NCBI GenBank assembly: GCA_910579275.1
Contig: CAJTTO010000025.1
Span: 1 to 61,072 of the forward strand
DNA: 61,072 nt
Reading direction: 5' to 3'
Source of the DNA: an uncultured Lachnospiraceae bacterium
GTDB taxonomy: Bacteria > Bacillota > Clostridia > Lachnospirales > Lachnospiraceae
Shown here: in pieces, positions 17,400 to 25,862 of the stretch
Position numbering within the stretch: the stretch's first letter is position 1
Layout of the letters: each line of letters opens with the position of its first letter
Notes under the pieces: generated by a model
Told to the model about the DNA's origin: nothing
Database searches by the model: none
The model's input: only the letters and a program-made list of their open reading frames with translations
Position numbers and translations under genes: made by a program

Positions 17400-18803
17400 T
17401 TAAAAAATATACGCCATTATCGGAAACATGCACACGCCGATTCCAATAGCATAGCGAATGGCATACAAGTACTTCGGCGTGTCCGTATTCCGAAGCGCAA
17501 TATTCTCACAGCGCATGAAGTTGATTGCCGCATACACGATATTTCCAGCCAGAAATACCATGAACAGGTATGCCGCCGCCCGGCTCTCTGCCATGTCATA
17601 CACCGACGGCAGTACCGTGTGCAAAATCTCAAGACAGTTATTCGTGGTATCCTCACGCAGTCCGAACAGCTTTGCCACATACGTACTCCGCACCAGTTTC
17701 ACATCAAAGCACCATGGAATCAGCCACACATACATGCCGACATAGCAGATGGAGGTGATGGTCTCGAGAATCGTGTTCATATATTTTCGGTCCGCATTCA
17801 GCACGGTCAGGATGCACTGAAACGGCAGCAGGAGAATATACCAGTATGGCACGGTGCTGCACAGGGTAAAAAACAGTGCATAGGACAAGAATGCAATACG
17901 CGCACTGTTGATTCCCGCCTTTTTTTCGTCCTCCGGCGCCTTCAGGGCATAACACGCAATGTAGAGTACGATGACCGCCAGCAGGAATACCGGAATCTCG
18001 AGCTTGCGGAACACCAGCTTCTGCCCGAATATCACAAGAATGTTCTCGAGGTTTCCGCCATTTCCATCCCCCATCGGAAACAGGAGCCGGAGCAGGAACC
18101 ACGGCAGGAACAGCGCCGCGGTGTGCATGCCGATTCGAAACACATTTTTTTCCCTGTACAGCAAAAGCGCCGGAAACAAAAATACCGCCAGCGACTTAAC
18201 CGGAACTGCCGCCGACATCCATGCCGTGAACCGCCGCATATCGCCTTTGAGGTAATTGTCAAACGCTTTCAGCATAAAGAACAGATAGATGATATCGTAC
18301 TGAGACGTGACAAACACACTCATAAAAAGGATGGAGGACGTCAGAAACAGGAGCACGGCATCCTTCCTGCCCTGCTCGTCAACGCTAAGTGTCTTGCAGA
18401 TATCGGTCAGCGCACGCACCGTAAGCGCAGTAAACACAAGAATGATTGTCTTTGCCCATGCAATCGCAAGCGCCGACTCCCATATGTTGACATGCACCGC
18501 CTTTCTGGCAATCCAGAGCGGCAGATTCCATATCGCAAAAATAATATAAATCAGGAAATCATAATCCGGCGTGTTGAAAATATGGTATGCCGCCGTATCG
18601 ACATCAGAATGGCACACCTCGTAGAACCGGAATATGTCCCCGCTGAAAAGCACATCCCAAAAATTGACGCCAAAGCTTGTCGTTATCAGTATGTCGGAGT
18701 ACATAAAAGCGTAAAAGAACACTAATGTAAACACTGTGACTGCGCCAAACAGAATGCGCTGTTTATTATCCTTTCCCATTGCGGTTCCCGCCATCAGCTT
18801 CAT
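17400..18803 (-). CDS. Polytopic GT-C-like glycosyltransferase
   Basis: A 467-residue protein with about ten spans. A large early loop between spans 1 and 2 (NFWDVLFSGDIFRFYEVCHSD) and FLIYIIFAIWNLPLW resemble GT-C enzymes that use polyprenyl-phosphate sugars, such as PIG-M-like mannosyltransferases; the loop's Asp is a candidate catalytic base. GGAGG lies five bases before the ATG at 18803, which directly follows the TAG of the aminotransferase gene. It is followed downstream by the GNAT and GtrB genes, consistent with use of a GtrB-made donor. The frame stays open for 21 codons beyond the TAA at 17400 and reads protein-like, which may be the relic of a longer tail. Confidence 0.65.
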   Translation of the reverse strand: MKLMAGTAMGKDNKQRILFGAVTVFTLVFFYAFMYSDILITTSFGVNFWDVLFSGDIFRFYEVCHSDVDTAAYHIFNTPDYDFLIYIIFAIWNLPLWIARKAVHVNIWESALAIAWAKTIILVFTALTVRALTDICKTLSVDEQGRKDAVLLFLTSSILFMSVFVTSQYDIIYLFFMLKAFDNYLKGDMRRFTAWMSAAVPVKSLAVFLFPALLLYREKNVFRIGMHTAALFLPWFLLRLLFPMGDGNGGNLENILVIFGQKLVFRKLEIPVFLLAVIVLYIACYALKAPEDEKKAGINSARIAFLSYALFFTLCSTVPYWYILLLPFQCILTVLNADRKYMNTILETITSICYVGMYVWLIPWCFDVKLVRSTYVAKLFGLREDTTNNCLEILHTVLPSVYDMAESRAAAYLFMVFLAGNIVYAAINFMRCENIALRNTDTPKYLYAIRYAIGIGVCMFPIMAYIF

Positions 18804-19901
18804 CTACACCCTCCATGCATTGATCTGCTCTATCACATAATCTTGTTCGTCCCGCGTCATTCCTGTATAGATGGGCAGGCTCAAAACCTCGTCCGCATAT
18901 GCCTCTGTAATCGGAAATTCTCCTTTTTTATGCCCGAGATGTGCATAGCAGTTTGCAAGGTGCGGCGGTATCGGGTAATGTATCTGCGTCTGTATGCCGC
19001 CCTGTTCCAGTGCCTTTTGCAGTAAATCACGCGACGCACACCTTACTACATACTGATGGTAAATACTCTCCGCGCCGTCCCGCACCCCGGGCAGAATGAT
19101 TGCAGGATTTGTGATGCCCTCGTCATACCTTTTTGCCAGCATTTTCCTCTCGTCATTAAGTTCTTTTAAATGCGACAATTTTACACGCAAAAGCGCGGCC
19201 TGCATTTCATCAAGCCGTGAATTGATACCCTCTATCTCATTGTGATACTTCACTTTACTTCCATAATTGCGCATCATGCGCAGCCTGTCCGCAAACGCCT
19301 CATCGTCCGTGACGACAGCGCCCGCATCGCCAAATGCACCGAGGTTCTTTGTCGGATAAAAGCTAAAGCAGCCTGAAATGCCAAAGGTTCCTGTCATCTT
19401 TCCCGCAAAACAGGCGCCATGGGACTGTGCACAGTCCTCAATCAGCAGCAGCCCGTGCCTGTCCGCAATCGCTGCAATCCTTGTCATGTCAGACGCCTGT
19501 CCATACAGGTGTGTCACCATGACCGCCTTTGTCCTGTCCGTAATTGCTTTCTCTATCTTGTCCGCATCCATGTTAAAATATTCGTCCGGCTCGACAAATA
19601 CGGGAACCGCACCGTTTTCCGTGATGCCAAGCACTGTCGCGATATACGTATTTGCCTGTACGATAACCTCGTCGCCTGCACCGATGCCAAGCGCCCGCAC
19701 GGACATGATAAGCGCATCAAGCCCTGAATTTAAACCGACACAATATTTTCTTCCTGTAAACTGTGCGAATTCTTCCTCAAACTGCCGCACCTCGTTTCCC
19801 AGCACATACCAGCCGGAACGCAGCACGCGCAGCGCGGCCTGCTCGTATTCCTCCTGATACAGCTGAAACTGTCTGTCAAGTACATTGCATTTTACCTGCA
19901 T
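18804..19901 (-). CDS. DegT/DnrJ/EryC1 sugar aminotransferase (FdtB-like)
   Basis: About 365 residues, full length for the family. I choose the ATG at 19901 (protein MQVKCNVLDRQ), ten bases after GGAGG; 26 codons further upstream have no family match. PLP-binding features are visible: LIEDCAQSHGA with D156, and SFYPTKNLGAFGDAG with the Schiff-base lysine K185. Substrate-side blocks YGSKVKYHNEIEGINSRLDE and IHYPIPPHL are present. With the FdtA-like isomerase it would make a dTDP-3-amino-3,6-dideoxyhexose, later N-acetylated by a GNAT enzyme. The closest functional relatives by context are FdtB and QdtB, but 4-amino or other specificities cannot be excluded from sequence. Confidence 0.9.
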   Translation of the reverse strand: MQVKCNVLDRQFQLYQEEYEQAALRVLRSGWYVLGNEVRQFEEEFAQFTGRKYCVGLNSGLDALIMSVRALGIGAGDEVIVQANTYIATVLGITENGAVPVFVEPDEYFNMDADKIEKAITDRTKAVMVTHLYGQASDMTRIAAIADRHGLLLIEDCAQSHGACFAGKMTGTFGISGCFSFYPTKNLGAFGDAGAVVTDDEAFADRLRMMRNYGSKVKYHNEIEGINSRLDEMQAALLRVKLSHLKELNDERKMLAKRYDEGITNPAIILPGVRDGAESIYHQYVVRCASRDLLQKALEQGGIQTQIHYPIPPHLANCYAHLGHKKGEFPITEAYADEVLSLPIYTGMTRDEQDYVIEQINAWRV

Positions 19902-19983
19902 ATACCCATTACCTCCACTCTTAGGAACTGTAGTACTTTGATTGCATTTTATGCGTTTCGGGTACATTCTGTCCGCCACACTT

Positions 19984-21123
19984 TTAGGAAGTGTGATCCA
20001 TTGATTGCCCTTGATGCTTCAGGCGCATGATGATTTCCAGAATCGACTGCGCTGACTTTTCCCACATAAAGTTATCTGTCACACGCCTTTTTGCCGCTTT
20101 CCCCATCTGCTCGTTTGCGCCGGACAAAATTGTTTCCAAAATTTTTGTCTCGTCCGCGCAGAGATAGCCGGAGACATCATTCTCTATGATAAGCGCGGGA
20201 CCCGGTGCGTCAAGCGCTATTACTTTGCACTCGTAATACATCGCCTCCAGTATCGCCATCCCGAAAATTTCATGCGTGTTTAAATTGACATAGCATGCGG
20301 AAAGCCTGTACAGCTCCCACATTCTGTCATTGGGAATCTTGTCATACACCGTGATGCGCTGCGCCAGATTCGTCTGTGCTATCCGCTCCCTGACTGCGCC
20401 GGAAAGCTCTCCCTGCCCGACCATGACAAGCCGGAACCGCCCATCCTGCCGATAAACCTCCCGAAACATATCTATCATTTTCAGCGGCTGTTTTTCCGCT
20501 GTCATCCTGCCCACAAAAAGAATTACCTTGTCACTCCCTGAAAATCCATAATTTTCCTTTAATTTTTCAACACTATAGTTAAAATAATCCTCTTTTAAAA
20601 GCGTTTTGTCAAGCCCTACAGGAACGGTATCTATATTTTTTGCCCCCTGCGCCCTTAATGCGTCGGCAAGTGCCGGCGTCTTTACGACTGTGGGAATCCG
20701 CTTATAATATTTTACATTATTGCAAAAGAAATCCACAATCTTACGCTTCCACGCCGACGCATTGTTACTGCGGACAACGCCGATATAAGGCAGACATAAA
20801 ATATTGTTTTTCCTGCACCAGCCGTAAAATCTGCCAAGGAACAGATAATTGTCGGATGCCGTGATATAGCATGCCACATCCTTGTCAAGCATCTTTGTGT
20901 CCGCAAAAGCGTGTTTACCCAGATGCCTGCATTTCAGGTACACTGCCCAAATGGCGCCTTTCCGAACCCTTTCCACATCCTTGTCCAAATCCGGTATGAG
21001 GTGGTACACGGACACGTCATGCCCCATCGCGGCAAGCGCCTTTGCCATCCCCTCTGCCTGCGAATTATAAAACCGGCTCAGGTTTTTCTGTTCTGTGTTG
21101 AGTGATATCACTGCAAGCTTCAT
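19984..21123 (-). CDS. GT4-family glycosyltransferase
   Basis: A 379-residue GT-B-fold enzyme starting at the ATG at 21123, which overlaps the upstream TGA (ATGA). Family features are VILFVGRMTAEKQPLKMIDMF at the start of the second domain, LVMVGQGEL, and the donor-site pair of glutamates in EIFGMAILEAMYYECKVIA. GT4 members are retaining enzymes that add hexoses or N-acetylhexosamines from nucleotide sugars in the cytoplasm. It is sandwiched between a fucosyltransferase gene and the aminotransferase gene. The sugar it adds is not readable. Confidence 0.88.
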   Translation of the reverse strand: MKLAVISLNTEQKNLSRFYNSQAEGMAKALAAMGHDVSVYHLIPDLDKDVERVRKGAIWAVYLKCRHLGKHAFADTKMLDKDVACYITASDNYLFLGRFYGWCRKNNILCLPYIGVVRSNNASAWKRKIVDFFCNNVKYYKRIPTVVKTPALADALRAQGAKNIDTVPVGLDKTLLKEDYFNYSVEKLKENYGFSGSDKVILFVGRMTAEKQPLKMIDMFREVYRQDGRFRLVMVGQGELSGAVRERIAQTNLAQRITVYDKIPNDRMWELYRLSACYVNLNTHEIFGMAILEAMYYECKVIALDAPGPALIIENDVSGYLCADETKILETILSGANEQMGKAAKRRVTDNFMWEKSAQSILEIIMRLKHQGQSMDHTS

Positions 21124-22022
21124 GACTGCCACCCCGCTCTGCCGACCTGCGTTTCAATCTTGTGCCACTGCGGCAGATAAAACTTGTCCGTCCAGATATC
21201 AGACACGGGCGCATACACGATACCGCCTTTCTCCTCCGCCAGATATGCCCCCCACCAGCTGTACGTACTGTTTGCAATAATATGGTGCCTGCACTTCTGC
21301 ATCAGCACAAATTCCTCAAGGTCGCTTACGCCCGCAACCAGAATATATTCCTGCCACGGAAAATGCTCACGCACAAAATCCTTGTCGTCCGTAAAGACAA
21401 ACAAGGTAAAACCGCCCGTTTCCTGCTGCATCCGCTCAAGCGCCTGCCTGTAAAATACGTCCCCGAGACAGACATTATTTTGTGCCCTGTCATAATCTGT
21501 CCTGCGAATGTGCAGGGAGACACTCACACCCTGCCGCCCCGCCCGTATTTTTTCCAGATAAGACTCAGCCTGCGGACTCAGTGCATACTTGTATTGAAAC
21601 TGCCTTTTTATTTCTTCATAGTACGCGTCGAAATACGGGTATGCCTGCCAGAATCCAATATAATAACAGGCGTCATCTCGGTACGCACCCGCGTCATAGT
21701 TCATAGGGGATGCCTCTTTTACAACGGTATAGCCGCCGTGCCTGATTTTTTGTTCTCTATATTTTAAGCGAAATGGCGCCGCATTTCGCGCGCCCAGTCC
21801 CAGAACAGCATCCAGCGTTTCCCCGACAAACCGCTGGCCAAACGCTATCGAAAAGGAATCCAGCTGATAGTGCCTTAACTTTCCGGAATACATCGGGTCT
21901 ATACGCAGCTGCCTTCCGGTTCTTTTATGGAGGCTGTAGCCGAACGCATACTGGAACAACTGGTTTCCAAGCCCGTCACTGATGCGCACCACATTCGCCT
22001 TTTGTTTCGATTCACCGCCCAT
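21120..22022 (-). CDS. GT11 alpha-1,2-fucosyltransferase (first of three)
   Basis: About 300 residues starting at the ATG at 22022, nine bases after AAAGGAG; the ORF continues 16 codons upstream but overlaps the GT2 gene without a ribosome site. Motif blocks of GT11 are clear: ISDGLGNQLFQYAFGYSLH at the N-terminus, the GDP-fucose-binding HIRRTDYD, FTDDKDFVREHF and the C-terminal NSTYSWWGAYL. Bacterial GT11 enzymes transfer L-fucose or a related deoxyhexose from GDP to galactose-type acceptors by an alpha-1,2 bond. GDP-fucose synthesis genes are not seen here. Two more GT11 genes lie at 32590 and 39937. Confidence 0.93.
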   Translation of the reverse strand: MGGESKQKANVVRISDGLGNQLFQYAFGYSLHKRTGRQLRIDPMYSGKLRHYQLDSFSIAFGQRFVGETLDAVLGLGARNAAPFRLKYREQKIRHGGYTVVKEASPMNYDAGAYRDDACYYIGFWQAYPYFDAYYEEIKRQFQYKYALSPQAESYLEKIRAGRQGVSVSLHIRRTDYDRAQNNVCLGDVFYRQALERMQQETGGFTLFVFTDDKDFVREHFPWQEYILVAGVSDLEEFVLMQKCRHHIIANSTYSWWGAYLAEEKGGIVYAPVSDIWTDKFYLPQWHKIETQVGRAGWQS

Positions 22023-22023
22023 G

Positions 22024-22779
22024 TCATTCCGCTCCTTTTCCTGCCGGTCTGTTTTTGTGGAGAAATTCATACAGATAGCTTTTTATCGTCAGAAACCGAT
22101 ACCGTTTTCCGGACAGGTACCCATGGCGGAAACGCACCAGCGCATTTTCGCGCACGCCCGTCTGACTGCTTGACATTCCACCCAGATGAAAATTAGATAA
22201 CACATGATATACCGGCGTAAACACCACCTGCGTGCTCTTAAAATAACGCAGCATCAGGTCGTAGTCCGCCGCTGAACGGTACTGCGTGTCAAACGCGCCG
22301 AACCGCTCATATGTGCCCTTGGTGACAAAACAGGTCGGATGTGTAATCATCTGCTGCGGCAGGAAATCATGGTGATAAATAACAACCGCTTTTTCCCTGC
22401 CGTCATGATATGTCCGCTGCATGCCATAGACGACCTCATACAGATTCCCGCCGTAATGCCTTACCGCCTGCTCCACTGTGTCGTGCTCATAGCAGTCATC
22501 ACTGTTTACAATGCCGATTAGCTGCCCGTGCGCAAGCTTTATCCCCTTGTTCATGGCATCGTAAATGCCGTTGTCCTTCTCCGAAATCAGCGTGAACGCC
22601 TTGGGAAGCCTGTCCCTGTGCCGTTCAATCACAGCAAGCGTGTCGTCCGTCGAACCGCCGTCCACAATGATATATTCTATATTCGTGTATGTCTGGTTCT
22701 CAATACACGCCAATGTCTTTTCAATCGTCCGCCCGCTGTTAAAACAGGGGGTGAGGATTGTCACCAATATCTCCGGCAT
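22024..22779 (-). CDS. GT2 glycosyltransferase, WcaA-like
   Basis: A 251-residue inverting GT-A enzyme. The domain begins at once (VTILTPCFNSGRTIEKTLACI) with YIIVDGGSTDDTL, the KDNGIYDAMNKGIKLAHG loop and GIVNSDD holding the metal-binding acidic pair. The YRSAADYDLMLRYFK segment and its histidine-rich follow-up are typical of colanic-acid WcaA-like GT2 proteins. The stop lies two bases from the GT11 start downstream. A cytoplasmic sugar transferase to a lipid-linked intermediate is the expected role. Confidence 0.9.
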   Translation of the reverse strand: MPEILVTILTPCFNSGRTIEKTLACIENQTYTNIEYIIVDGGSTDDTLAVIERHRDRLPKAFTLISEKDNGIYDAMNKGIKLAHGQLIGIVNSDDCYEHDTVEQAVRHYGGNLYEVVYGMQRTYHDGREKAVVIYHHDFLPQQMITHPTCFVTKGTYERFGAFDTQYRSAADYDLMLRYFKSTQVVFTPVYHVLSNFHLGGMSSSQTGVRENALVRFRHGYLSGKRYRFLTIKSYLYEFLHKNRPAGKGAE

Positions 22780-22806
22780 GCTGCCCTCCCTTTGTAACCG
22801 TTCCCT

Positions 22807-23805
22807 TTACCAATAGCATCCTTTTTCAACCGTTCCGGCATTTTTGGGTGTCTCCTCCGCGAGCGCCCTCGTCCATGCATCATTAAAAAATGTCGCAATT
22901 TTTGTCGGATAGTTGTTCTCCCACCGGTAGCCCTTGATGCCAAACAGAAGCTGCGTCGCCCCGCCCAGATGAATCGCCTGTTTCCCTGCATTCTTCAGCA
23001 TTGACGCCAGCGGCATTCCGTATGCCCCGCACCCGATAACCGCCACGTCAAAGTCTATCTGCATCGCCTTTTCATACATGTAGTCCAGCGCGTCAAACCA
23101 TGTCGCAAAGCGCTCGTCCTCCTCTCCGCACAGCGTCTGCACTGCCTTGAGCGTTCTCAACTCGAATGCAGGCAAAATATCGGAATTGGGAAAAATCAGT
23201 TCCCGCTTTTTATACTGCTCCTGAATCGTGCGCTCGAAGGGATGAATGACCAGTACCTTTTTCCCTGCCAGCGCCGCTGTCCACGGTCTCTTCGGCGCAA
23301 GCCACGGCTCCAGACGAAAAAGAAACGTCAAATCAGCGTCCGGCGCAAACTCCTCGATGATAAAGTCTTCCATGTTCAAGTGCCACATCGCAAGAAGGTC
23401 TGCATTCGCCCCCGATTCGAGAATCAGCTCGGAAAACCGTTCCAGATACTGATAATCAACCGGAAAAAAACCGGAATCCTTGCCCAGTCTGGTAAACCAT
23501 TTGTCCAAATAGGCATCGTCCTGCGCGCTGTGCCCCTTGTACTTTACCTTCAGATATCCCACGACGGTCTGAAGCTCTGTATTGCCAAAGCGGCATGTCA
23601 TAAAAGGTCTGCCTTCCATGATTTTCCGATAAATGTAATCGTTTGTCTTTGCCGGCGAAAGAACCCATTTTCCGGCATAGTGCGGCATGACCGGTTCCCT
23701 GTGAAAATACTTGACAATGCCATGCCGCCGCAGGCACTTGTTAAAGTAAAAGTCCCTCCACCTCCACCGTTTCTCATACCGCACCCATTTTTCTTCCCTT
23801 GTCAT
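22807..23805 (-). CDS. Putative GT-D-like protein with altered metal motif
   Basis: A 332-residue soluble protein. RPFMTCRFGNTEL aligns by eye with the SFLRYGDGEIA motif of the GT-D domain at 9618-11282, but the DXE metal motif reads NTE here. The C-terminal part fits too: KKVLVIHPFERTIQEQ, then VAVIGCGAYGMPLASMLKNA and HLGGATQLLFGIKG, a Rossmann-like arrangement common in glycan-locus proteins of this type. The start overlaps the upstream stop (ATGA) and has GGGAGG six bases before it. Either it is a GT-D enzyme using another metal scheme or a related non-catalytic protein. The assignment is by pattern only. Confidence 0.55.
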   Translation of the reverse strand: MTREEKWVRYEKRWRWRDFYFNKCLRRHGIVKYFHREPVMPHYAGKWVLSPAKTNDYIYRKIMEGRPFMTCRFGNTELQTVVGYLKVKYKGHSAQDDAYLDKWFTRLGKDSGFFPVDYQYLERFSELILESGANADLLAMWHLNMEDFIIEEFAPDADLTFLFRLEPWLAPKRPWTAALAGKKVLVIHPFERTIQEQYKKRELIFPNSDILPAFELRTLKAVQTLCGEEDERFATWFDALDYMYEKAMQIDFDVAVIGCGAYGMPLASMLKNAGKQAIHLGGATQLLFGIKGYRWENNYPTKIATFFNDAWTRALAEETPKNAGTVEKGCYW

Positions 23806-24629
23806 CTTGTACCTCCCAACTTGTGCCTTACCTTCTTTGCCAGTCCGGAGAGAAAACGGATTATTTTTACTCTGCGAATCCTGATTTCCAGCAGGCTCCC
23901 CGCATTCAGCCGATGGGAATCGACAATCTGCGGATATGTGCTTCTCTGTTCTACTTCGGCTTCATAGCGGTTCGTCAGCCCAAACTGTGACGGGTCGCGG
24001 AATCTCTTAAACCCATGTTTCTTTGACATCAGCGAAATGACAGACTGGTCATGCCGGTGATCCGTAAATTCCTTATAGTTGGGAAGTCCCATCACATTCG
24101 GATTGTCGGAAATAATGCGGATATCCTGCGCATAGTGCAGTACCTCATCAAGATAGGCTTCCACCTCCGGCGCCTTCTTGCAGACAAAATACCCGCCGAC
24201 AGACTGCGGTGTATCTGTGTACTGTGGCTTGTCACAGTCCGTCAGAACAAACGCGTCCCGCTTTGTATTGCCTTTTTCGATGCGTTCCTGTTCCAGCGAG
24301 AAAATCATAACAGGTGTTTTTTCACGTTCCATACAGTCAATCAGATACTGTATATTGTTGATATAGACAGCGCCCGCATCAATGTACACCAGATAATCGC
24401 CCTCGCCTAGTTCGTCGTATGCCTTTCGATAGACATAAGGTTTCCAGAGGTAATACCCCCCGCCTCTTGGCGCGTCCAGAATGGCATGGTTTTTTGCGCG
24501 AAACGCCGCGTCAATGTCCTCTGGTCCATACGAAATGACGCTGTCGGCTCCCCATTGTCTTGCAGTCCTGCTGTTGAGCTGCTGCGCCCGCTTAAATTTT
24601 TTGTCTGCATAGTTTACAGCAATAATCAT
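23802..24629 (-). CDS. Putative glycosyltransferase of the YLWKPY type, paralogue of 6995-7843
   Basis: A 275-residue protein. It shares GGYYLWKPYV, GDYLVYIDAGAVYI, TKRDAFVLTDCDKPQYT, an NPNVMGLPNYKEFTDHRHDQSVIS run and its position near flanking transferase genes with its paralogue. The IDAG strand end and the FVLTDCD pair are candidate metal/nucleotide contacts for a GT-A-type fold. A basic C-terminus (RRVKIIRFLSGLAKKVRHK) may touch the membrane. It overlaps both neighbours by four bases (ATGA), so it is coupled to the GT4 gene upstream and the GT-D-like gene downstream. Confidence 0.7.
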   Translation of the reverse strand: MIIAVNYADKKFKRAQQLNSRTARQWGADSVISYGPEDIDAAFRAKNHAILDAPRGGGYYLWKPYVYRKAYDELGEGDYLVYIDAGAVYINNIQYLIDCMEREKTPVMIFSLEQERIEKGNTKRDAFVLTDCDKPQYTDTPQSVGGYFVCKKAPEVEAYLDEVLHYAQDIRIISDNPNVMGLPNYKEFTDHRHDQSVISLMSKKHGFKRFRDPSQFGLTNRYEAEVEQRSTYPQIVDSHRLNAGSLLEIRIRRVKIIRFLSGLAKKVRHKLGGTR

Positions 24630-25804
24630 CTGTTCCTCCTATTGTGGTTCGCCATATATAATTCTGAAAGCTGCGCCGCAACTGCCTGCTCGGAAAAACG
24701 CTCTTTCACAAACTCCGCAATCCGCTGCGGTTCATAGCATTCCCTATGCTCTGCCATATACTGCATTGCTTCCGTCAATTCAACCACACATTCCGGTGCA
24801 ATCAATATCCCGTTAAAATCCTTTACAAAATCGTCGGGTCCGCCGTTTGCCGCCGCAATGACGGGCTTGCCGCACGCCATCGCCTCAATGTAGACCACGC
24901 CAAACGTCTCATAGCGGCTTGGAAGCACAAACGCGTCACACGCCTGCATCTGCGCCGCAACCTGTTCGCGGCTTAATGCGCCCACGAATTCTACGGACTC
25001 CTCTATGCCGTATTCCTTACACCATTCTACTGCTTTTTGCGCCACCTGTCCACCGCCGCCAACGATAAGCTTCACGCCATCCTGTTTTCGGGAAAAATCC
25101 CGCCACGCCTTCAGCAGGATATCCATTCCCTTTTTCCTAAGCTGGTCGCCTGTGTTCATATAACAAATGGTCAGAAACCGCATCCCACTGTGCGGCGCGC
25201 TCTGTTTGGGCTGAAACTGTCCAAAGCTGACAACATTTCCAATGACCTCGATATCTCCCGCCGTCCTGTACCGGGCGATCAGCTTTGCAAATGCCCGACT
25301 GACGCAGACAACCTTAGCAGCCCGCTCAAACGCCTGCCTGATATACCGTTCATTGCCCTTACGTATTTTGTCCTTGTGAAGTGCAAACAATGTCGCATGT
25401 TCCGTAATGAAATAGGGTATTTTCGTTCTGTCAGACAACCGCATTGCCGCATATCCTGCCCACACGCAGCAGTGCGCATGGAGAATATCCACTTTTTCAC
25501 CGGACAGATACTGTTCAAAGAGCTGGATAATCCCCTCGGTAAACTGCGTCCGATGCCCCTCCATGCCATGCTTGAGCGGACAGAAAACACGTTTCCGGTA
25601 AATTTTTATGCCGTCTGTCTCTGACAGCGCATCCTCGCTGTATGCCGCATAGTCCCTGATGCATTTCACGGAGTACGTATCACAGTAGAGTATGCTTACC
25701 TGATGGCCGCTCTTGCGCAGCGCCTTTGCCTGATCCAGAAAAAAACTCCCGATGGTGGGATTCTTCTTTGTCTGAAAAAAAGCCGGAATAATTACGATAT
25801 TCAT
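24626..25804 (-). CDS. GT4-family glycosyltransferase
   Basis: A 392-residue GT-B enzyme. N-terminal glycine-containing loop IPAFFQTKKNPTIGSFF, HAHCCVWAGYAAM, VCVSRAFAKL, then the second domain with KLIVGGGGQVAQKAV and the donor-site glutamates in YETFGVVYIEAMACGKPVIA followed by NGGPDDFV. This is a full-length retaining GT4 enzyme. It probably works on the cytoplasmic lipid-linked oligosaccharide; the sugar is unknown. Its gene starts 58 bases downstream of the large membrane protein gene and overlaps the next gene by four bases. Confidence 0.9.
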   Translation of the reverse strand: MNIVIIPAFFQTKKNPTIGSFFLDQAKALRKSGHQVSILYCDTYSVKCIRDYAAYSEDALSETDGIKIYRKRVFCPLKHGMEGHRTQFTEGIIQLFEQYLSGEKVDILHAHCCVWAGYAAMRLSDRTKIPYFITEHATLFALHKDKIRKGNERYIRQAFERAAKVVCVSRAFAKLIARYRTAGDIEVIGNVVSFGQFQPKQSAPHSGMRFLTICYMNTGDQLRKKGMDILLKAWRDFSRKQDGVKLIVGGGGQVAQKAVEWCKEYGIEESVEFVGALSREQVAAQMQACDAFVLPSRYETFGVVYIEAMACGKPVIAAANGGPDDFVKDFNGILIAPECVVELTEAMQYMAEHRECYEPQRIAEFVKERFSEQAVAAQLSELYMANHNRRNR

Positions 25805-25862
25805 AGTTCTTCTCCCTCAATGAATCCATTTCTATATTTTCCAGATTTCAGCAAAAATATCA

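Noticed and set aside
17262..18725. A 487-codon plus-strand open frame
   Set aside because: It lies wholly opposite the GT-C and GNAT genes, has His/Arg-rich composition without family features and no ribosome site; it is a shadow frame.
19722..19741. GCATCAAGCC inside the aminotransferase gene as another repeat copy
   Set aside because: Only ten bases match the palindromic element, with no flanking similarity, and it is coding sequence.
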